A model generated the notes under the pieces. The model did no database searches, had not been told where the DNA came from, and saw only the letters and a list, made by a program, of their open reading frames with translations. This document shows, in pieces, positions 7,346 to 15,903 of a stretch of DNA of 44,885 nucleotides (the first letter of the stretch is position 1; every line of letters begins with the position of its first letter). Origin of the DNA: a virus. The translations under genes and the position numbers were made by a program. The stretch spans positions 1 to 44,885 of the IMG/VR virus record IMGVR_UViG_3300035228_000759, one strand, 5' to 3'.

Positions 7346-9109
7346 TTATCTTCTAACTGATATTTCATTAATAATTTGTTCCATTATGTCCCCTCTCTCC
7401 TCGTTATCACCCATAACCGTTTCAAAAATATTTTTCTTATTAGATAAAATATCATATATGATACCTTCTATTGAGTTTTCAAAAATTGGGTAGAATATTG
7501 ATACATTGGATTTTTGCCCGTACCTATACGCTCTATCTTCGGCTTGTGAATGGTCAGATGGAACAAATGATAAATCATTCATAATTACTGCTTCTGCCGC
7601 GGTAAGAGTTATACCGACACCCGCAGCTTTTAGATTTCCAACAAAAACTTTTATTTTATCATTTTCTTGAAATTGGTCTACAGAGTTTTGACGAGCAACT
7701 TTACTCATCTTACCGTCTAATTTGACTGCTTTTTTACCAAAGTGGTCCACAATTCTATTTAGTGTGTCAGTAAAGTTGGTGAAGACAATTACTTTCTTTC
7801 CTTGTTCAATAATGTTTTCAACCAACTCACAAGTTTCTTTTATTTTATTTTCGGCAATTATTTGTCTGACTTTCATTAACATAGAAAATTGTACGGTTAA
7901 TGATTTTTTCTCCCTATCATCCTCCATCCAATCGTAGTATTCACCCATAAGTGCCATATACTCTTTAGATTTTAAATTTAAATAAACGGGTGTTATAATC
8001 TTATCTGGTAAATCTAAAATGTCTTGTTTTAATCTTCTAAGTACATGTGTTTTGGTTCTGTCTCTTAACTCTATGAGGTTAGATGCTCCATTTACGTTCC
8101 ATACTTTACGATTACCCACATTAAATTGATAACCTTCGCAGTACCTAATTACGTACGCCATCCAATTATATGCTACAGGAGATTCCACTAAATTTAATAA
8201 ATTATAATAATTAATTGGTCTTGATGTCATTGGAGTACCCGTTAGTAACCATACCTTACCTATTGAATTTATTATGTCGTTAATTAATTTAGTTCTTTTT
8301 GCTTGAACATTTTGAATGTAATGTGCCTCATCGACAACAACTAAATCAAACCCTTCTTGCAATATTATTGATTCTTCTTTGTTTTTTATATCATGAAAAT
8401 TCTTTAATATGTCATAGTTAATAATAACAAAATCGGCACTTTCCCATTTCTTACCTTCGACTATTGATATACTTTTTTCGGTATAATTTTGAATTTCACG
8501 TTTCCAATTAATTTTTAAAGATGCTGGACAAACAATTAATACTCTTTCGGCCCCCGACTCTAAAGCCGCGATGACGGTTGAGGTGGTTTTACCTAATCCC
8601 ATATCATCAGCTAATATATATTTCTTATGACTCGCTAATTTTTCAATAGATTCTATTTGATGCTCTAAGGGGGGTCTATGTGAGTATTTAGTATAATCTA
8701 TTTCAACTTTTTCAATTTCTTGTGATTTTATTAGCGCTACACGAGGTAACCAAAATGAATGTAATTTTTCATTTTCAAATATTTTACCCCATATATGAAA
8801 AGACTTATCTTTTTCAACTAAAAGTTTTTCAATGTAAACTTTTTCGGGTACTTTTGTGAGAAGTTTATCTTCCATCATCTTCTTACCGAAGTAACTATCT
8901 AAATCTACCCACTTTCTGGCAATTTTAGGAATTAACTTATGATAACTATTAATGTAGTCCGCCTGAGCTCTTGTTAATTTAAAATGTTTCTGTTCTTTAA
9001 ACTTTTTTTGAATTGATTGTATATAATTATTGAACCCATCGTAGACTTCTAATGTACGTTGCGCCCTAACTTCAGGTATCTTAGATAATTTATCTTTATT
9101 ACTTTCCAT
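7346..9109 (-). CDS. SNF2-family DNA helicase / translocase
   Basis: A 587-residue superfamily 2 ATPase of the SNF2/SMARCAL1-like type. Walker A is GLGKT at 171-175, the DEAH box is at 260-263, TGTP at 290-293, and the second RecA lobe ends with QAEDRAYRYGQ, the SNF2 motif VI with its arginine fingers. About 140 residues precede the ATPase core and may hold a substrate-recognition domain. Such enzymes remodel or reanneal DNA forks and recombination intermediates, so this could do the job of T4 UvsW. It is divergent from the gene at 9156 and lies upstream of the SOD-fusion gene on the same strand with 38 bases between. Function in replication-fork repair is inferred from the family. Confidence 0.9.
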   Translation of the reverse strand: MESNKDKLSKIPEVRAQRTLEVYDGFNNYIQSIQKKFKEQKHFKLTRAQADYINSYHKLIPKIARKWVDLDSYFGKKMMEDKLLTKVPEKVYIEKLLVEKDKSFHIWGKIFENEKLHSFWLPRVALIKSQEIEKVEIDYTKYSHRPPLEHQIESIEKLASHKKYILADDMGLGKTTSTVIAALESGAERVLIVCPASLKINWKREIQNYTEKSISIVEGKKWESADFVIINYDILKNFHDIKNKEESIILQEGFDLVVVDEAHYIQNVQAKRTKLINDIINSIGKVWLLTGTPMTSRPINYYNLLNLVESPVAYNWMAYVIRYCEGYQFNVGNRKVWNVNGASNLIELRDRTKTHVLRRLKQDILDLPDKIITPVYLNLKSKEYMALMGEYYDWMEDDREKKSLTVQFSMLMKVRQIIAENKIKETCELVENIIEQGKKVIVFTNFTDTLNRIVDHFGKKAVKLDGKMSKVARQNSVDQFQENDKIKVFVGNLKAAGVGITLTAAEAVIMNDLSFVPSDHSQAEDRAYRYGQKSNVSIFYPIFENSIEGIIYDILSNKKNIFETVMGDNEERGDIMEQIINEISVRR

Positions 9110-9116
9110 AATCTAA

Positions 9117-9150
9117 TATTTATAATATAACTATAAACTAACTATTTATC
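9117..9150. promoter_or_regulatory. Divergent promoter region with two TATTTAT motifs
   Basis: The 46 bases between the divergent starts at 9109 and 9156 contain TATTTATA (9117-9124, reading TATAAATA on the reverse strand, the T4 late consensus) and TATTTATC (9143-9150). The first could serve either direction. The second ends only 5 bases from the ATG at 9156, so if it is a promoter the transcript would be nearly leaderless. Confidence 0.35.
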
Positions 9151-9155
9151 AATAT

Positions 9156-9671
9156 ATGAGTAATAGAAAGATACCAATAACACGTTTAGAGAAGTTTTTC
9201 GGTTCAGAGGATTTTGGATTGGAACAAAATATGGGTCGTGAATGGCTTGAAGGTGATATGCATTTCACCGTTGTTCTATATAAAGTTGATAGACAAAAAA
9301 CTAAAACCGATGATGTATACGGAGAGTCTTTAGAGGACGGTATACAGTTTTTACCTCCTGTTGAATTTAAAGGTTATGTTACTATCGACACACCTGAAAA
9401 TCAGAATTACTCTAACGCTAATTTATCACAGTTAGAACCAGGTAATTTAAAAGTTGGTGTTTACCAAGACGCGTTAGATGAGTTAAATATTGACATCGAT
9501 TATGGTGATTATTTAGGTTATTATGAAACTGAGGACAGAGTAAGGTATTATTCTGTTGTTAATGATGGTCGAGTTGTTAGTGACAATAAACATACTTATG
9601 GTGGGTATAAACCATTTTACCGAAGCATAATTGCAGCACCTGTTAATGACGGGGAATTTAGAGGAATATGA
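9156..9671 (+). CDS. Putative neck / head-completion virion protein
   Basis: A 171-residue acidic, beta-strand-rich protein. The C-terminus (YKPFYRSIIAAPVNDGEFRGI) resembles the ends of phage head-closure and neck proteins, and the gene begins a run of overlapping genes (it overlaps 9668 by 4 bases, and that gene overlaps 10228 by 1) leading to a probable tail-completion protein and the sheath. Position suggests a head-tail joining role of the T4 gp14 kind, but no decisive motif was seen, so this is inference. Preceded by TATTTATC at 9143. Confidence 0.6.
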   Translation: MSNRKIPITRLEKFFGSEDFGLEQNMGREWLEGDMHFTVVLYKVDRQKTKTDDVYGESLEDGIQFLPPVEFKGYVTIDTPENQNYSNANLSQLEPGNLKVGVYQDALDELNIDIDYGDYLGYYETEDRVRYYSVVNDGRVVSDNKHTYGGYKPFYRSIIAAPVNDGEFRGI

Positions 9672-10228
9672 AAAAATTACTAAAAGAAATTAATTTTATT
9701 AAAAACCGTATGTCACATATGTGTGAAGGTATTGAAGGTGAAAAAGTCGTGTGTGATGATTGTGGGTGGTCTTGGGATTTAAGTGACGGTGGTCACGACC
9801 CATATATATGTCATAAATGTGGTAACGACAATCAAGAAGTTAATTATATCGGTAAAAAAGTTATGGTATACTATAACCTACATAAACACACATTTTCTGT
9901 ATCATATAAAAATAAAATTGTAATGTATGCTGATTATGTTAAATTAAAAGATGTTGAATTTAGAGTACGACAAGGCGGTAAAGAAAAAGTAAGAGATGAA
10001 ATGAGAAAAAATGTACACGCCTTTGTGATTGGAACTTTAATGGACTTTTGTACGTTTCCATGTGAAAACTTACCTGATGAGCCAAATGAGAATGTGATAA
10101 CGTATAATCCGTATAAGTATGACTCGTTCGTTAGAAAAGATGGTGAGGAACCAATTTACAATGCTAACGAGGTTCAAATGATTAATTCGAAGAATAAAGT
10201 ATTTTTTATAAGTGAAACTGTAAAATAA
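9668..10228 (+). CDS. Zinc-ribbon phage protein of unknown function
   Basis: A 186-residue protein in three parts. Residues 1-20 form a basic amphipathic helix (KKLLKEINFIKNRMSHM). Residues 26-56 are a zinc ribbon: C29-x2-C32-GWSW then C48-x2-C51, a module I associate with many marine phage proteins. Residues 60-186 are a basic domain with RKNVHAFVIGTLMDF and YNPYKYDSFV, which looks like a family found widely in marine phages without known function. Its start overlaps the preceding stop (ATGA) and its end overlaps the next ATG by one base, so expression is coupled to the neck and tail-completion genes. DNA binding or capsid delivery is possible but not shown. Confidence 0.75.
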   Translation: MKKLLKEINFIKNRMSHMCEGIEGEKVVCDDCGWSWDLSDGGHDPYICHKCGNDNQEVNYIGKKVMVYYNLHKHTFSVSYKNKIVMYADYVKLKDVEFRVRQGGKEKVRDEMRKNVHAFVIGTLMDFCTFPCENLPDEPNENVITYNPYKYDSFVRKDGEEPIYNANEVQMINSKNKVFFISETVK

Positions 10229-11268
10229 TGGGACTACCTAAAAATGTAAAAAAATATTTACCTTTAACTCCTGATAAAATTTTACATCAGAGGAGAGAGG
10301 AACTACTTGAACAAATTCAAGAAGACGGAACCTATTTACCAAAATCCATTTTACATGCAGATTTAGATAGGGGTATGTTAGATTTTGTTAGAGACGAATT
10401 AGGTATTTCAGTAAACGGTAAAAATATAAAAAACATAGACTTAATTATAACCACACAAAATTGGGCTCAGTTTACAGAGACTTGGAATTTTCAGGATTTA
10501 GATAAAAATATTAAACCTCCTTTTGTTGCCACGGTTAGAAATCCCGATGTTAAGTTTGGAACTAATCCGTCACTACAATATACAATACCAAACAGGAGAC
10601 AATTCTATTACGCTAAAGTACCAACGTGGGACGGTCAAAGAAAAGGTATGGATATATATAAAATACCTCAACCCGTTCCTGTGGATATCACTTACAATGT
10701 GAAAATATTTTGTAATAGAATGAGAGAGTTAAATGACTTTAATAAAAAGGTGTTACAGAAATTTTCATCACGACAGGCATATACAGAAATAAAAGGTCAC
10801 TACATACCAATGATATTAAACAGTTCATCTGACGAATCTGTTTTAGAACTTGAGAAAAGAAAATACTACGTACAAAACTACGAATTCTTAATGATGGGAT
10901 TTTTATTAGATGAAGAAGAGTTTGAGGTATCTCCCGCAATATCTAGAACCGCAACTATATTTGAGGTTGATTTACTTAATACTGGTAAGAGAGTTGAGAA
11001 ATTACCTTCGAATCCAAGTGATTTTGATTTAGACATTATTTTTGTTAGCGGTTTAGAATCTTTAACTGAAACTTACAGATATGAAATTGATTTAACAATC
11101 TTAGAAACGTCTAATGTAGATAGTTACTCTGTTTATATTAATGATAACTATATTGGTGATGATATTACAACGATAAAGGTTTCAACTAACGATGTGATTA
11201 AGATTGATGTCGTTAAAATAGATATAACCAAGCAGTCAGTATTAAAATCTAAAGCAAGACTTTTATAA
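10228..11268 (+). CDS. Putative tail sheath stabiliser / tail completion protein (gp15-like)
   Basis: A 346-residue protein immediately upstream of the sheath gene. The central segment (VDITYNVKIFCNRMRELNDF, then KVLQKFSSRQ) resembles T4 gp15-type tail terminators, in which a strand followed by a long helix forms the hexameric ring that caps the tail tube and sheath. T4 gp15 has 272 residues; here about 75 extra residues at the C-terminus (from about 270) look like a small beta-sandwich. The start codon overlaps the stop of the zinc-ribbon gene by one base. It converges with the antisense small gene at 11269, with no gap. Gp15 assignment is moderate; a different connector protein is the alternative. 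Confidence 0.6.
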   Translation: MGLPKNVKKYLPLTPDKILHQRREELLEQIQEDGTYLPKSILHADLDRGMLDFVRDELGISVNGKNIKNIDLIITTQNWAQFTETWNFQDLDKNIKPPFVATVRNPDVKFGTNPSLQYTIPNRRQFYYAKVPTWDGQRKGMDIYKIPQPVPVDITYNVKIFCNRMRELNDFNKKVLQKFSSRQAYTEIKGHYIPMILNSSSDESVLELEKRKYYVQNYEFLMMGFLLDEEEFEVSPAISRTATIFEVDLLNTGKRVEKLPSNPSDFDLDIIFVSGLESLTETYRYEIDLTILETSNVDSYSVYINDNYIGDDITTIKVSTNDVIKIDVVKIDITKQSVLKSKARLL

Positions 11269-11418
11269 TTACTCTCCGTAGATATCTCTAACTTCTTTAC
11301 AATTATCCTCAATTAATTTTTCTAAGAATTTATAAATCTTTAAACCGTGTTTTTCGCAGTACAGTTTTAAAGTCTTATGTGACTCAGGTGAAATTTTTAT
11401 GTTTTTTATTTTACTCAT
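11269..11418 (-). CDS. Ribbon-helix-helix (CopG/Arc-type) small DNA-binding protein
   Basis: A 49-residue reverse-strand ORF. The order of elements is that of a ribbon-helix-helix repressor: a short strand (KIKNIKIS), helix A (PESHKTLKLYCEKHG), then helix B (KIYKFLEKLIEDNCKEV). These dimers bind DNA through the paired strand and usually act as transcriptional repressors. Its stop directly abuts the stop of the convergent gp15-like gene. Upstream, at 11436-11463, are two direct GTAGAA repeats 11 bases apart and an inverted copy, suitable as an operator, and a reverse-strand TATTTAT at 11469-11475. It could control itself and the divergent sheath operon, which is inference. Confidence 0.75.
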   Translation of the reverse strand: MSKIKNIKISPESHKTLKLYCEKHGLKIYKFLEKLIEDNCKEVRDIYGE

Positions 11419-11435
11419 CCATGTTTTTTTAAAAA

Positions 11436-11463
11436 GTAGAAAAAAGGTAGAATTTTTTCCTAC
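11436..11463. promoter_or_regulatory. Repeat cluster, candidate operator
   Basis: GTAGAA occurs at 11436-11441 and 11447-11452, exactly 11 bases apart (one helical turn), followed by the inverted form TTTTTTCCTAC (11453-11463). The outer arms can also form an imperfect A/T-rich hairpin. It lies between the divergent RHH gene and the sheath promoter, where an RHH repressor would be expected to bind. Not a terminator for any upstream plus-strand gene that I can identify. Confidence 0.35.
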
Positions 11464-11512
11464 TCTATATAAATATACTCTTTATGTAATAGTTTTTTCA
11501 TCTTTTTGCTAA

Positions 11513-11528
11513 TATTTATCTATAAATA
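11513..11528 (+). promoter_or_regulatory. Candidate late promoter for the tail sheath gene
   Basis: TATTTATC (11513-11520) runs directly into TATAAATA (11521-11528), the exact T4 late-promoter consensus. The leader to the ATG at 11553 is A-rich (24 bases) with no Shine-Dalgarno sequence. Confidence 0.55.
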
Positions 11529-11552
11529 AAAACTTAAGAAAAAAATTACACA

Positions 11553-14500
11553 ATGGCGACATCTAACAAAGTATTCGTATCTCCGGGTGTTTATACATCA
11601 GAAAGAGATTTAAGTTTTGTAGCACAAAGTGTAGGAGTAACAACTCTTGGGTTAGTAGGTGAAACAATTTCGGGACCAGCATTCGAGCCGATTTTCATTA
11701 CTAATTACGATGAGTTCCAATCCTATTTTGGTGGTACAAATCCAACTAAATTTGTAAATACTCAGATACCTAAGTATGAGGCGGCTTACATAGCTAAGTC
11801 TTATCTACAACAATCAAATCAATTGTTTGTAACAAGGGTACTTGGATTATCAGGGTATGACGCAGGACCTTCATGGTCAATAACAACTATCGGTAACTTA
11901 GATAGTTCAGGAACGACCGCTACGGGACAAGCTGGACCATTTACAGTCTCATTCTCCGGAGTTTCAGGAACACCTACAAGTGTGGCTATCACCAATTATG
12001 GTGGTCTACCCGCTTCAATTCAAGGTGTGATAACAGATTCATATACAACATACACCGGCGGAGAATCAACTTTACAATCAGATATGGAAGGTTATTTCTA
12101 TTCTGAGATTGTAGACAGCGCAAATTCAGGACAAACCTCCTATTTTTGGGGAGCGGTTAATTCGACTACATATGATGATATTACAGGGGCGACTAGTACA
12201 CCTAATTACGTAAGTAACGTAAATGTTTTAGGTGTTGAAAATGTACAGTTTGAATCAATAGATTTAACTGACTCGGTAAACGACCCATGGTATTACGCAT
12301 TATTTACAGAATCTAATAGCGTTTATAATGGAACTGGTTTCGGTTTTGGTGTAACCACATTAGTAAATACGGGAGGTCTTGAATATCAAGGAACTGCTCA
12401 AGTTTACGTAACTAATTATACGGGTACACCATATAATGATTATCATGATGTGGTAGTAGCAACTTTACGTTCGAGAGGTATCGATACATATACTACTGAT
12501 GATGGTCCAGTATATGAAGTATCAGGATTAACTGATGTTAACATGGATTGTACGGGTGTTTACTCGGAGGTTAATACTAACCCTTTCTCTACATTTGGTC
12601 TTTCAGCAACAACAGCAAATGGAGATAATTTCTTTTTCCAAACATCATTTAACGTATCTAATTCCAATTACCTATCAAAGGTATTCGGAAAATCGAATTT
12701 TGCAAAACCAAAATCTGAAGTACCTTTATTCGTAGAAGAAGAATATTATAACTTATTAAATACTGGTTATAGATTAGGTCGTGTTCGTGGTTTAAATTGT
12801 ACACTAACTGATTTACCAAGTGCGAGACAAGATTTAGGAACTAACACAAGTATTGGTTGGTATTTAGAACAATATCAAACACCTGAAACTCCATATTTTG
12901 TTTCAGAACTGAGAGGTAACCAAGTTTATGATATGTTTAAAGTTATAACAATATCTGACGGTAATGCTGCAAACAGAGAGGTAAAAGTTTCAATTATGAA
13001 CATCTCATTTAATAATGGGACCTTTGATGTTGTAGTACGTGATTTCTTCGATACAGATGCAAATCCTGTAGTTTTAGAGAAATTCACTAACTGTACGATG
13101 GATATCAACCAAAATAGTTTTGTAGCTAAGAAAATTGGTACATCTAATGGTGAATTTGAATTAAGGTCAAGATTTATAATGTTAGAAATGAATGAAGATG
13201 CACCTATGGATTCACTACCTTGTGGGTTTAGAGGATATCAAACTAGACAGTATTCAGGGGTTAAATCACCATTCTTAGAATATAAAACAAAATATGACAC
13301 ACCGGGTGAAGTTATTTGGAACCCACCATTTGGTGCGGCTTCAGGTACAGACAATGAAACAAGAAGTTCAGGTGATAGAGTAAGAAGAACATACTTAGGT
13401 GTTTCTAACACCGCAGGTATAGATGCGGATTTCTTATCATATAAAGGAAAACAAAATCCTACTAATTTAGCAACCGCTACTGATTCACAACCATGGTCTT
13501 ACCTAACTAAAGGTTACCATATGGATTCAGGAGCAACGGTTATTTTAATTTCATCTAACTATGTTACTTCAGGTGAAACCGCTTTTGAAGTTGGTGACGC
13601 TAGTTTTGACGGGGAACCTCAAAGTGAAAGTAACCCATATTATAGATTAAATGCACGTAAGTTCACTGTTGTACCATCAGGAGGTTTTGATGGGTGGGAC
13701 ATTTATAGACAATATAGAACTAACGGTGATAGGTACCAATTAGGTGCGGCTGGCTTTAGGGCTGGAGCAGCACCATCAATAACTTATCCAACTGCAACAG
13801 GGTGGGGGGCGTTTAAACAAATTGTTGGTCCAGACAAATTAACTTGGGCTAACACTGATTACTACGCATACCTATGGGGTCAGTACACATTCAATAATCC
13901 TGAATCGGTTAACATTAACGTGTTTACTACACCTGGTATTGATTATGTTAACAACTCAAATTTAGTTGAGTCGGCAATTGACATGATTGAGCAGGACAGA
14001 GCAGATTCAGTTTATATTTGTACAACACCTGATTATAATATGTTTACATCTTCTTTAGGGAATTTTGATACGGACTTCATTTATCCTGAAGAGGCGGTAG
14101 ATAATTTAGAGGATACAGGAATTGACTCTAACTACACTGCATCTTATTACCCGTGGATTCTTACGAGAGATACGGTTAATAACACACAGATTTATCTTCC
14201 ACCGACAGGTGAGGTTGTTAGAAATTTAGCATTAACAGATAATATTGCTTTCCCATGGTTCGCATCAGCGGGTTACACGAGAGGTTTAGTTAATTCTGTT
14301 AAAGCACGTAAAAAACTAACACAAGAAGATAGAGATACACTTTATCAAGGTAGATTAAACCCGATAGCAACCTTCTCTGATGTTGGTACAGTTATTTGGG
14401 GTAACAAAACTTTACAGATTAAAGAATCTGCACTTGATAGAATAAATGTTAGAAGATTATTACTACAAGCACGTAAGTTAATTTCGGCAGTAGCGGTAAG

Positions 14501-14747
14501 ATTATTATTCGAACAAAACGATGAACAAGTTAGACAAGAGTTCTTAGACTCAGTTAATCCTATCTTAGATAGTATTAGAAGAGACAGAGGTTTGATTGAC
14601 TTTAGAGTTACAGTTTCAAATACACCTGAAGATTTAGACTCTAATACGTTAACAGGTAAAATTTACTTGAAACCAACAAGAGCACTTGAATTTATAGATA
14701 TTGAATTCTTGATTACTCCTACAGGAGCATCTTTTGAAGATATTTAA
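11553..14747 (+). CDS. 18: Tail sheath protein (T4 gp18-like), enlarged
   Basis: The contractile sheath subunit. The N-terminus (FVSPGVYTSERDLSF, residues 8-22, then GLVGETISGP) and the C-terminal domain (from about 890: PWFASAGYTRGLVNSVKARK, KESALDRINVRRLLLQARKL, and the closing NTLTGKIYLKPTRALEFIDI) are typical of sheath proteins. The inner domains form the contractile lattice around the tube. At 1064 residues it is far longer than T4 gp18 (659): the extra length lies in the middle, about residues 110-800, which is Ser/Thr/Gly/Asn-rich and beta-rich and probably forms surface domains. Preceded by a clear late-type promoter and followed by a hairpin at 14771. Confidence 0.95.
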   Translation: MATSNKVFVSPGVYTSERDLSFVAQSVGVTTLGLVGETISGPAFEPIFITNYDEFQSYFGGTNPTKFVNTQIPKYEAAYIAKSYLQQSNQLFVTRVLGLSGYDAGPSWSITTIGNLDSSGTTATGQAGPFTVSFSGVSGTPTSVAITNYGGLPASIQGVITDSYTTYTGGESTLQSDMEGYFYSEIVDSANSGQTSYFWGAVNSTTYDDITGATSTPNYVSNVNVLGVENVQFESIDLTDSVNDPWYYALFTESNSVYNGTGFGFGVTTLVNTGGLEYQGTAQVYVTNYTGTPYNDYHDVVVATLRSRGIDTYTTDDGPVYEVSGLTDVNMDCTGVYSEVNTNPFSTFGLSATTANGDNFFFQTSFNVSNSNYLSKVFGKSNFAKPKSEVPLFVEEEYYNLLNTGYRLGRVRGLNCTLTDLPSARQDLGTNTSIGWYLEQYQTPETPYFVSELRGNQVYDMFKVITISDGNAANREVKVSIMNISFNNGTFDVVVRDFFDTDANPVVLEKFTNCTMDINQNSFVAKKIGTSNGEFELRSRFIMLEMNEDAPMDSLPCGFRGYQTRQYSGVKSPFLEYKTKYDTPGEVIWNPPFGAASGTDNETRSSGDRVRRTYLGVSNTAGIDADFLSYKGKQNPTNLATATDSQPWSYLTKGYHMDSGATVILISSNYVTSGETAFEVGDASFDGEPQSESNPYYRLNARKFTVVPSGGFDGWDIYRQYRTNGDRYQLGAAGFRAGAAPSITYPTATGWGAFKQIVGPDKLTWANTDYYAYLWGQYTFNNPESVNINVFTTPGIDYVNNSNLVESAIDMIEQDRADSVYICTTPDYNMFTSSLGNFDTDFIYPEEAVDNLEDTGIDSNYTASYYPWILTRDTVNNTQIYLPPTGEVVRNLALTDNIAFPWFASAGYTRGLVNSVKARKKLTQEDRDTLYQGRLNPIATFSDVGTVIWGNKTLQIKESALDRINVRRLLLQARKLISAVAVRLLFEQNDEQVRQEFLDSVNPILDSIRRDRGLIDFRVTVSNTPEDLDSNTLTGKIYLKPTRALEFIDIEFLITPTGASFEDI

Positions 14748-14757
14748 TAACTAACTA

Positions 14758-14764
14758 TATTTAT
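14758..14764 (+). promoter_or_regulatory. Candidate late-promoter element downstream of sheath
   Basis: TATTTAT lies 10 bases after the sheath stop and 59 bases before the small gene at 14824. The hairpin at 14771-14792 would then sit in the 5' leader of that transcript, if the motif is active. Confidence 0.3.
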
Positions 14765-14770
14765 ATTAAG

Positions 14771-14792
14771 GAGGAGGGTTAATTCCCTCCTC
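14771..14792 (+). terminator. GC-rich hairpin after the sheath gene
   Basis: GAGGAGGG (14771-14778) pairs perfectly with CCCTCCTC (14785-14792) around TTAATT. The stem is very stable for this AT-rich genome. No T tract follows, so it may be a weak terminator, a transcript-stabilising 3' end for the abundant sheath mRNA, or a structured leader of the next gene. Confidence 0.45.
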
Positions 14793-14823
14793 TTAGCCAA
14801 TTAAACGTTTAAACAAAAATAAA

Positions 14824-14967
14824 ATGGAATTCAAGAAAAAAACACTTAACGAGTCGTTAAACGTAAAGTCTGACGGAAAAAAGTCTTTTTCTAAAAAACC
14901 TCAGAATATTGTAATATCTGAGTCACAACTAGAAAGACTAATGGTAAAAATTAATAAAAAAAACTAA
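14824..14967 (+). CDS. Small basic phage protein
   Basis: A 47-residue ORF, rich in lysine. After a basic N-terminus with L8-N-E10, it has the segment NIVISESQLERLMVKI (28-43), an amphipathic helix preceded by a strand, which resembles the recurring short motif of small proteins in Bacteroidetes phages. Its stop is 8 bases before the HAD-phosphatase start, so the two are probably cotranscribed. Function unknown. Confidence 0.55.
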   Translation: MEFKKKTLNESLNVKSDGKKSFSKKPQNIVISESQLERLMVKINKKN

Positions 14968-14975
14968 GTAGAGAA

Positions 14976-15827
14976 ATGAGTTTAAATAAGGTTATTAGAG
15001 AATTTTATCACGAAAAAAAATTACAAGAAGGGTTTGACCCTGAAGGTAATCCTGATTTAAAGTATTATGCTTTTGATTGGGACGATAATATTGCTACTAT
15101 GCCAACACAAATTATACTTTTGTCCGATGAAGACGAAGAGATAGGAATGTCAACAGAAGATTTTGCGGACTATAGGGGTATGATTGGTAAAGAACCTTTT
15201 GAATATAAAAGTAAAATGATTGTGGGATATGCCGATGACCCTTATAGAAATTTCGGAGTTAAAGGTGACAATGCCTTTATAGTAGATTCTCTATTAGCAA
15301 AACCAGGACCATCGTGGGATGATTTTGTTGAAGCAATAAACGGGGGGTCAATTTTTTCAATAATCACCGCAAGAGGTCATACACCATCGGTATTACGTGA
15401 AGCGATTTATAATATGATAGTGACTAACCATAACGGTATTAGTAAGGAGTCTTTAATTGACAATCTTAAAAAGTATCGTAATATGTCGGGTGATGAAGAA
15501 AAGGATTCGTCCATAATGATTAATGATTATTTGGATTTAAATAAATACCACCCTGTAACATATGGTGAAGGTAACGCGGCGGACCCTGAGGAGGGTAAAA
15601 TTAAAGCGTTAAGGAGTTTTATTGCGTATGTTAAAGAAATGAGTGAGAGAATCGGTAAAAAAGCCTTTCTTAAGAATGATATAAAAAATAATTTTGTACC
15701 AATGATTGGGTTTTCTGATGATGACCCAGGCAATGTAGAAAAGATTAAAGCATTTTTAGATAAAGAATATAAAGATAAACCAGTTAAAATGTATTTAACT
15801 AAAGGAGGAGATAAAAAAGAAGTATAA
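14976..15827 (+). CDS. HAD-superfamily phosphatase
   Basis: A 283-residue protein with haloacid-dehalogenase-type motifs: motif I is D34-W-D36-D-N in YYAFDWDDNIATM, motif II is T131 in SIITARGHTP, a candidate motif III lysine is K208 or K210, and motif IV is D248-D-D250 in IGFSDDDPGN. The aspartate at 34 would be the nucleophile and D36 the acid/base, so it should hydrolyse a phosphate ester; the substrate (nucleotide, nucleic acid 3' end or protein) cannot be read from sequence. Its place between the sheath and tube genes is unusual for an enzyme. The N-terminus (NKVIREFYHEKKLQEG) resembles the basic leaders of other proteins here. Confidence 0.85.
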   Translation: MSLNKVIREFYHEKKLQEGFDPEGNPDLKYYAFDWDDNIATMPTQIILLSDEDEEIGMSTEDFADYRGMIGKEPFEYKSKMIVGYADDPYRNFGVKGDNAFIVDSLLAKPGPSWDDFVEAINGGSIFSIITARGHTPSVLREAIYNMIVTNHNGISKESLIDNLKKYRNMSGDEEKDSSIMINDYLDLNKYHPVTYGEGNAADPEEGKIKALRSFIAYVKEMSERIGKKAFLKNDIKNNFVPMIGFSDDDPGNVEKIKAFLDKEYKDKPVKMYLTKGGDKKEV

Positions 15828-15903
15828 TTATTATTATATTTTATTTGCTCTAGTAGATTACTGAAAAAAAAATAAAAGTAAATAGAAAAACTTTTAAACT
15901 GGA

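Noticed and set aside
12535-12735. Plus-strand ORF inside the sheath gene
   Set aside because: Alternative frame within a confident gene, no features of its own.
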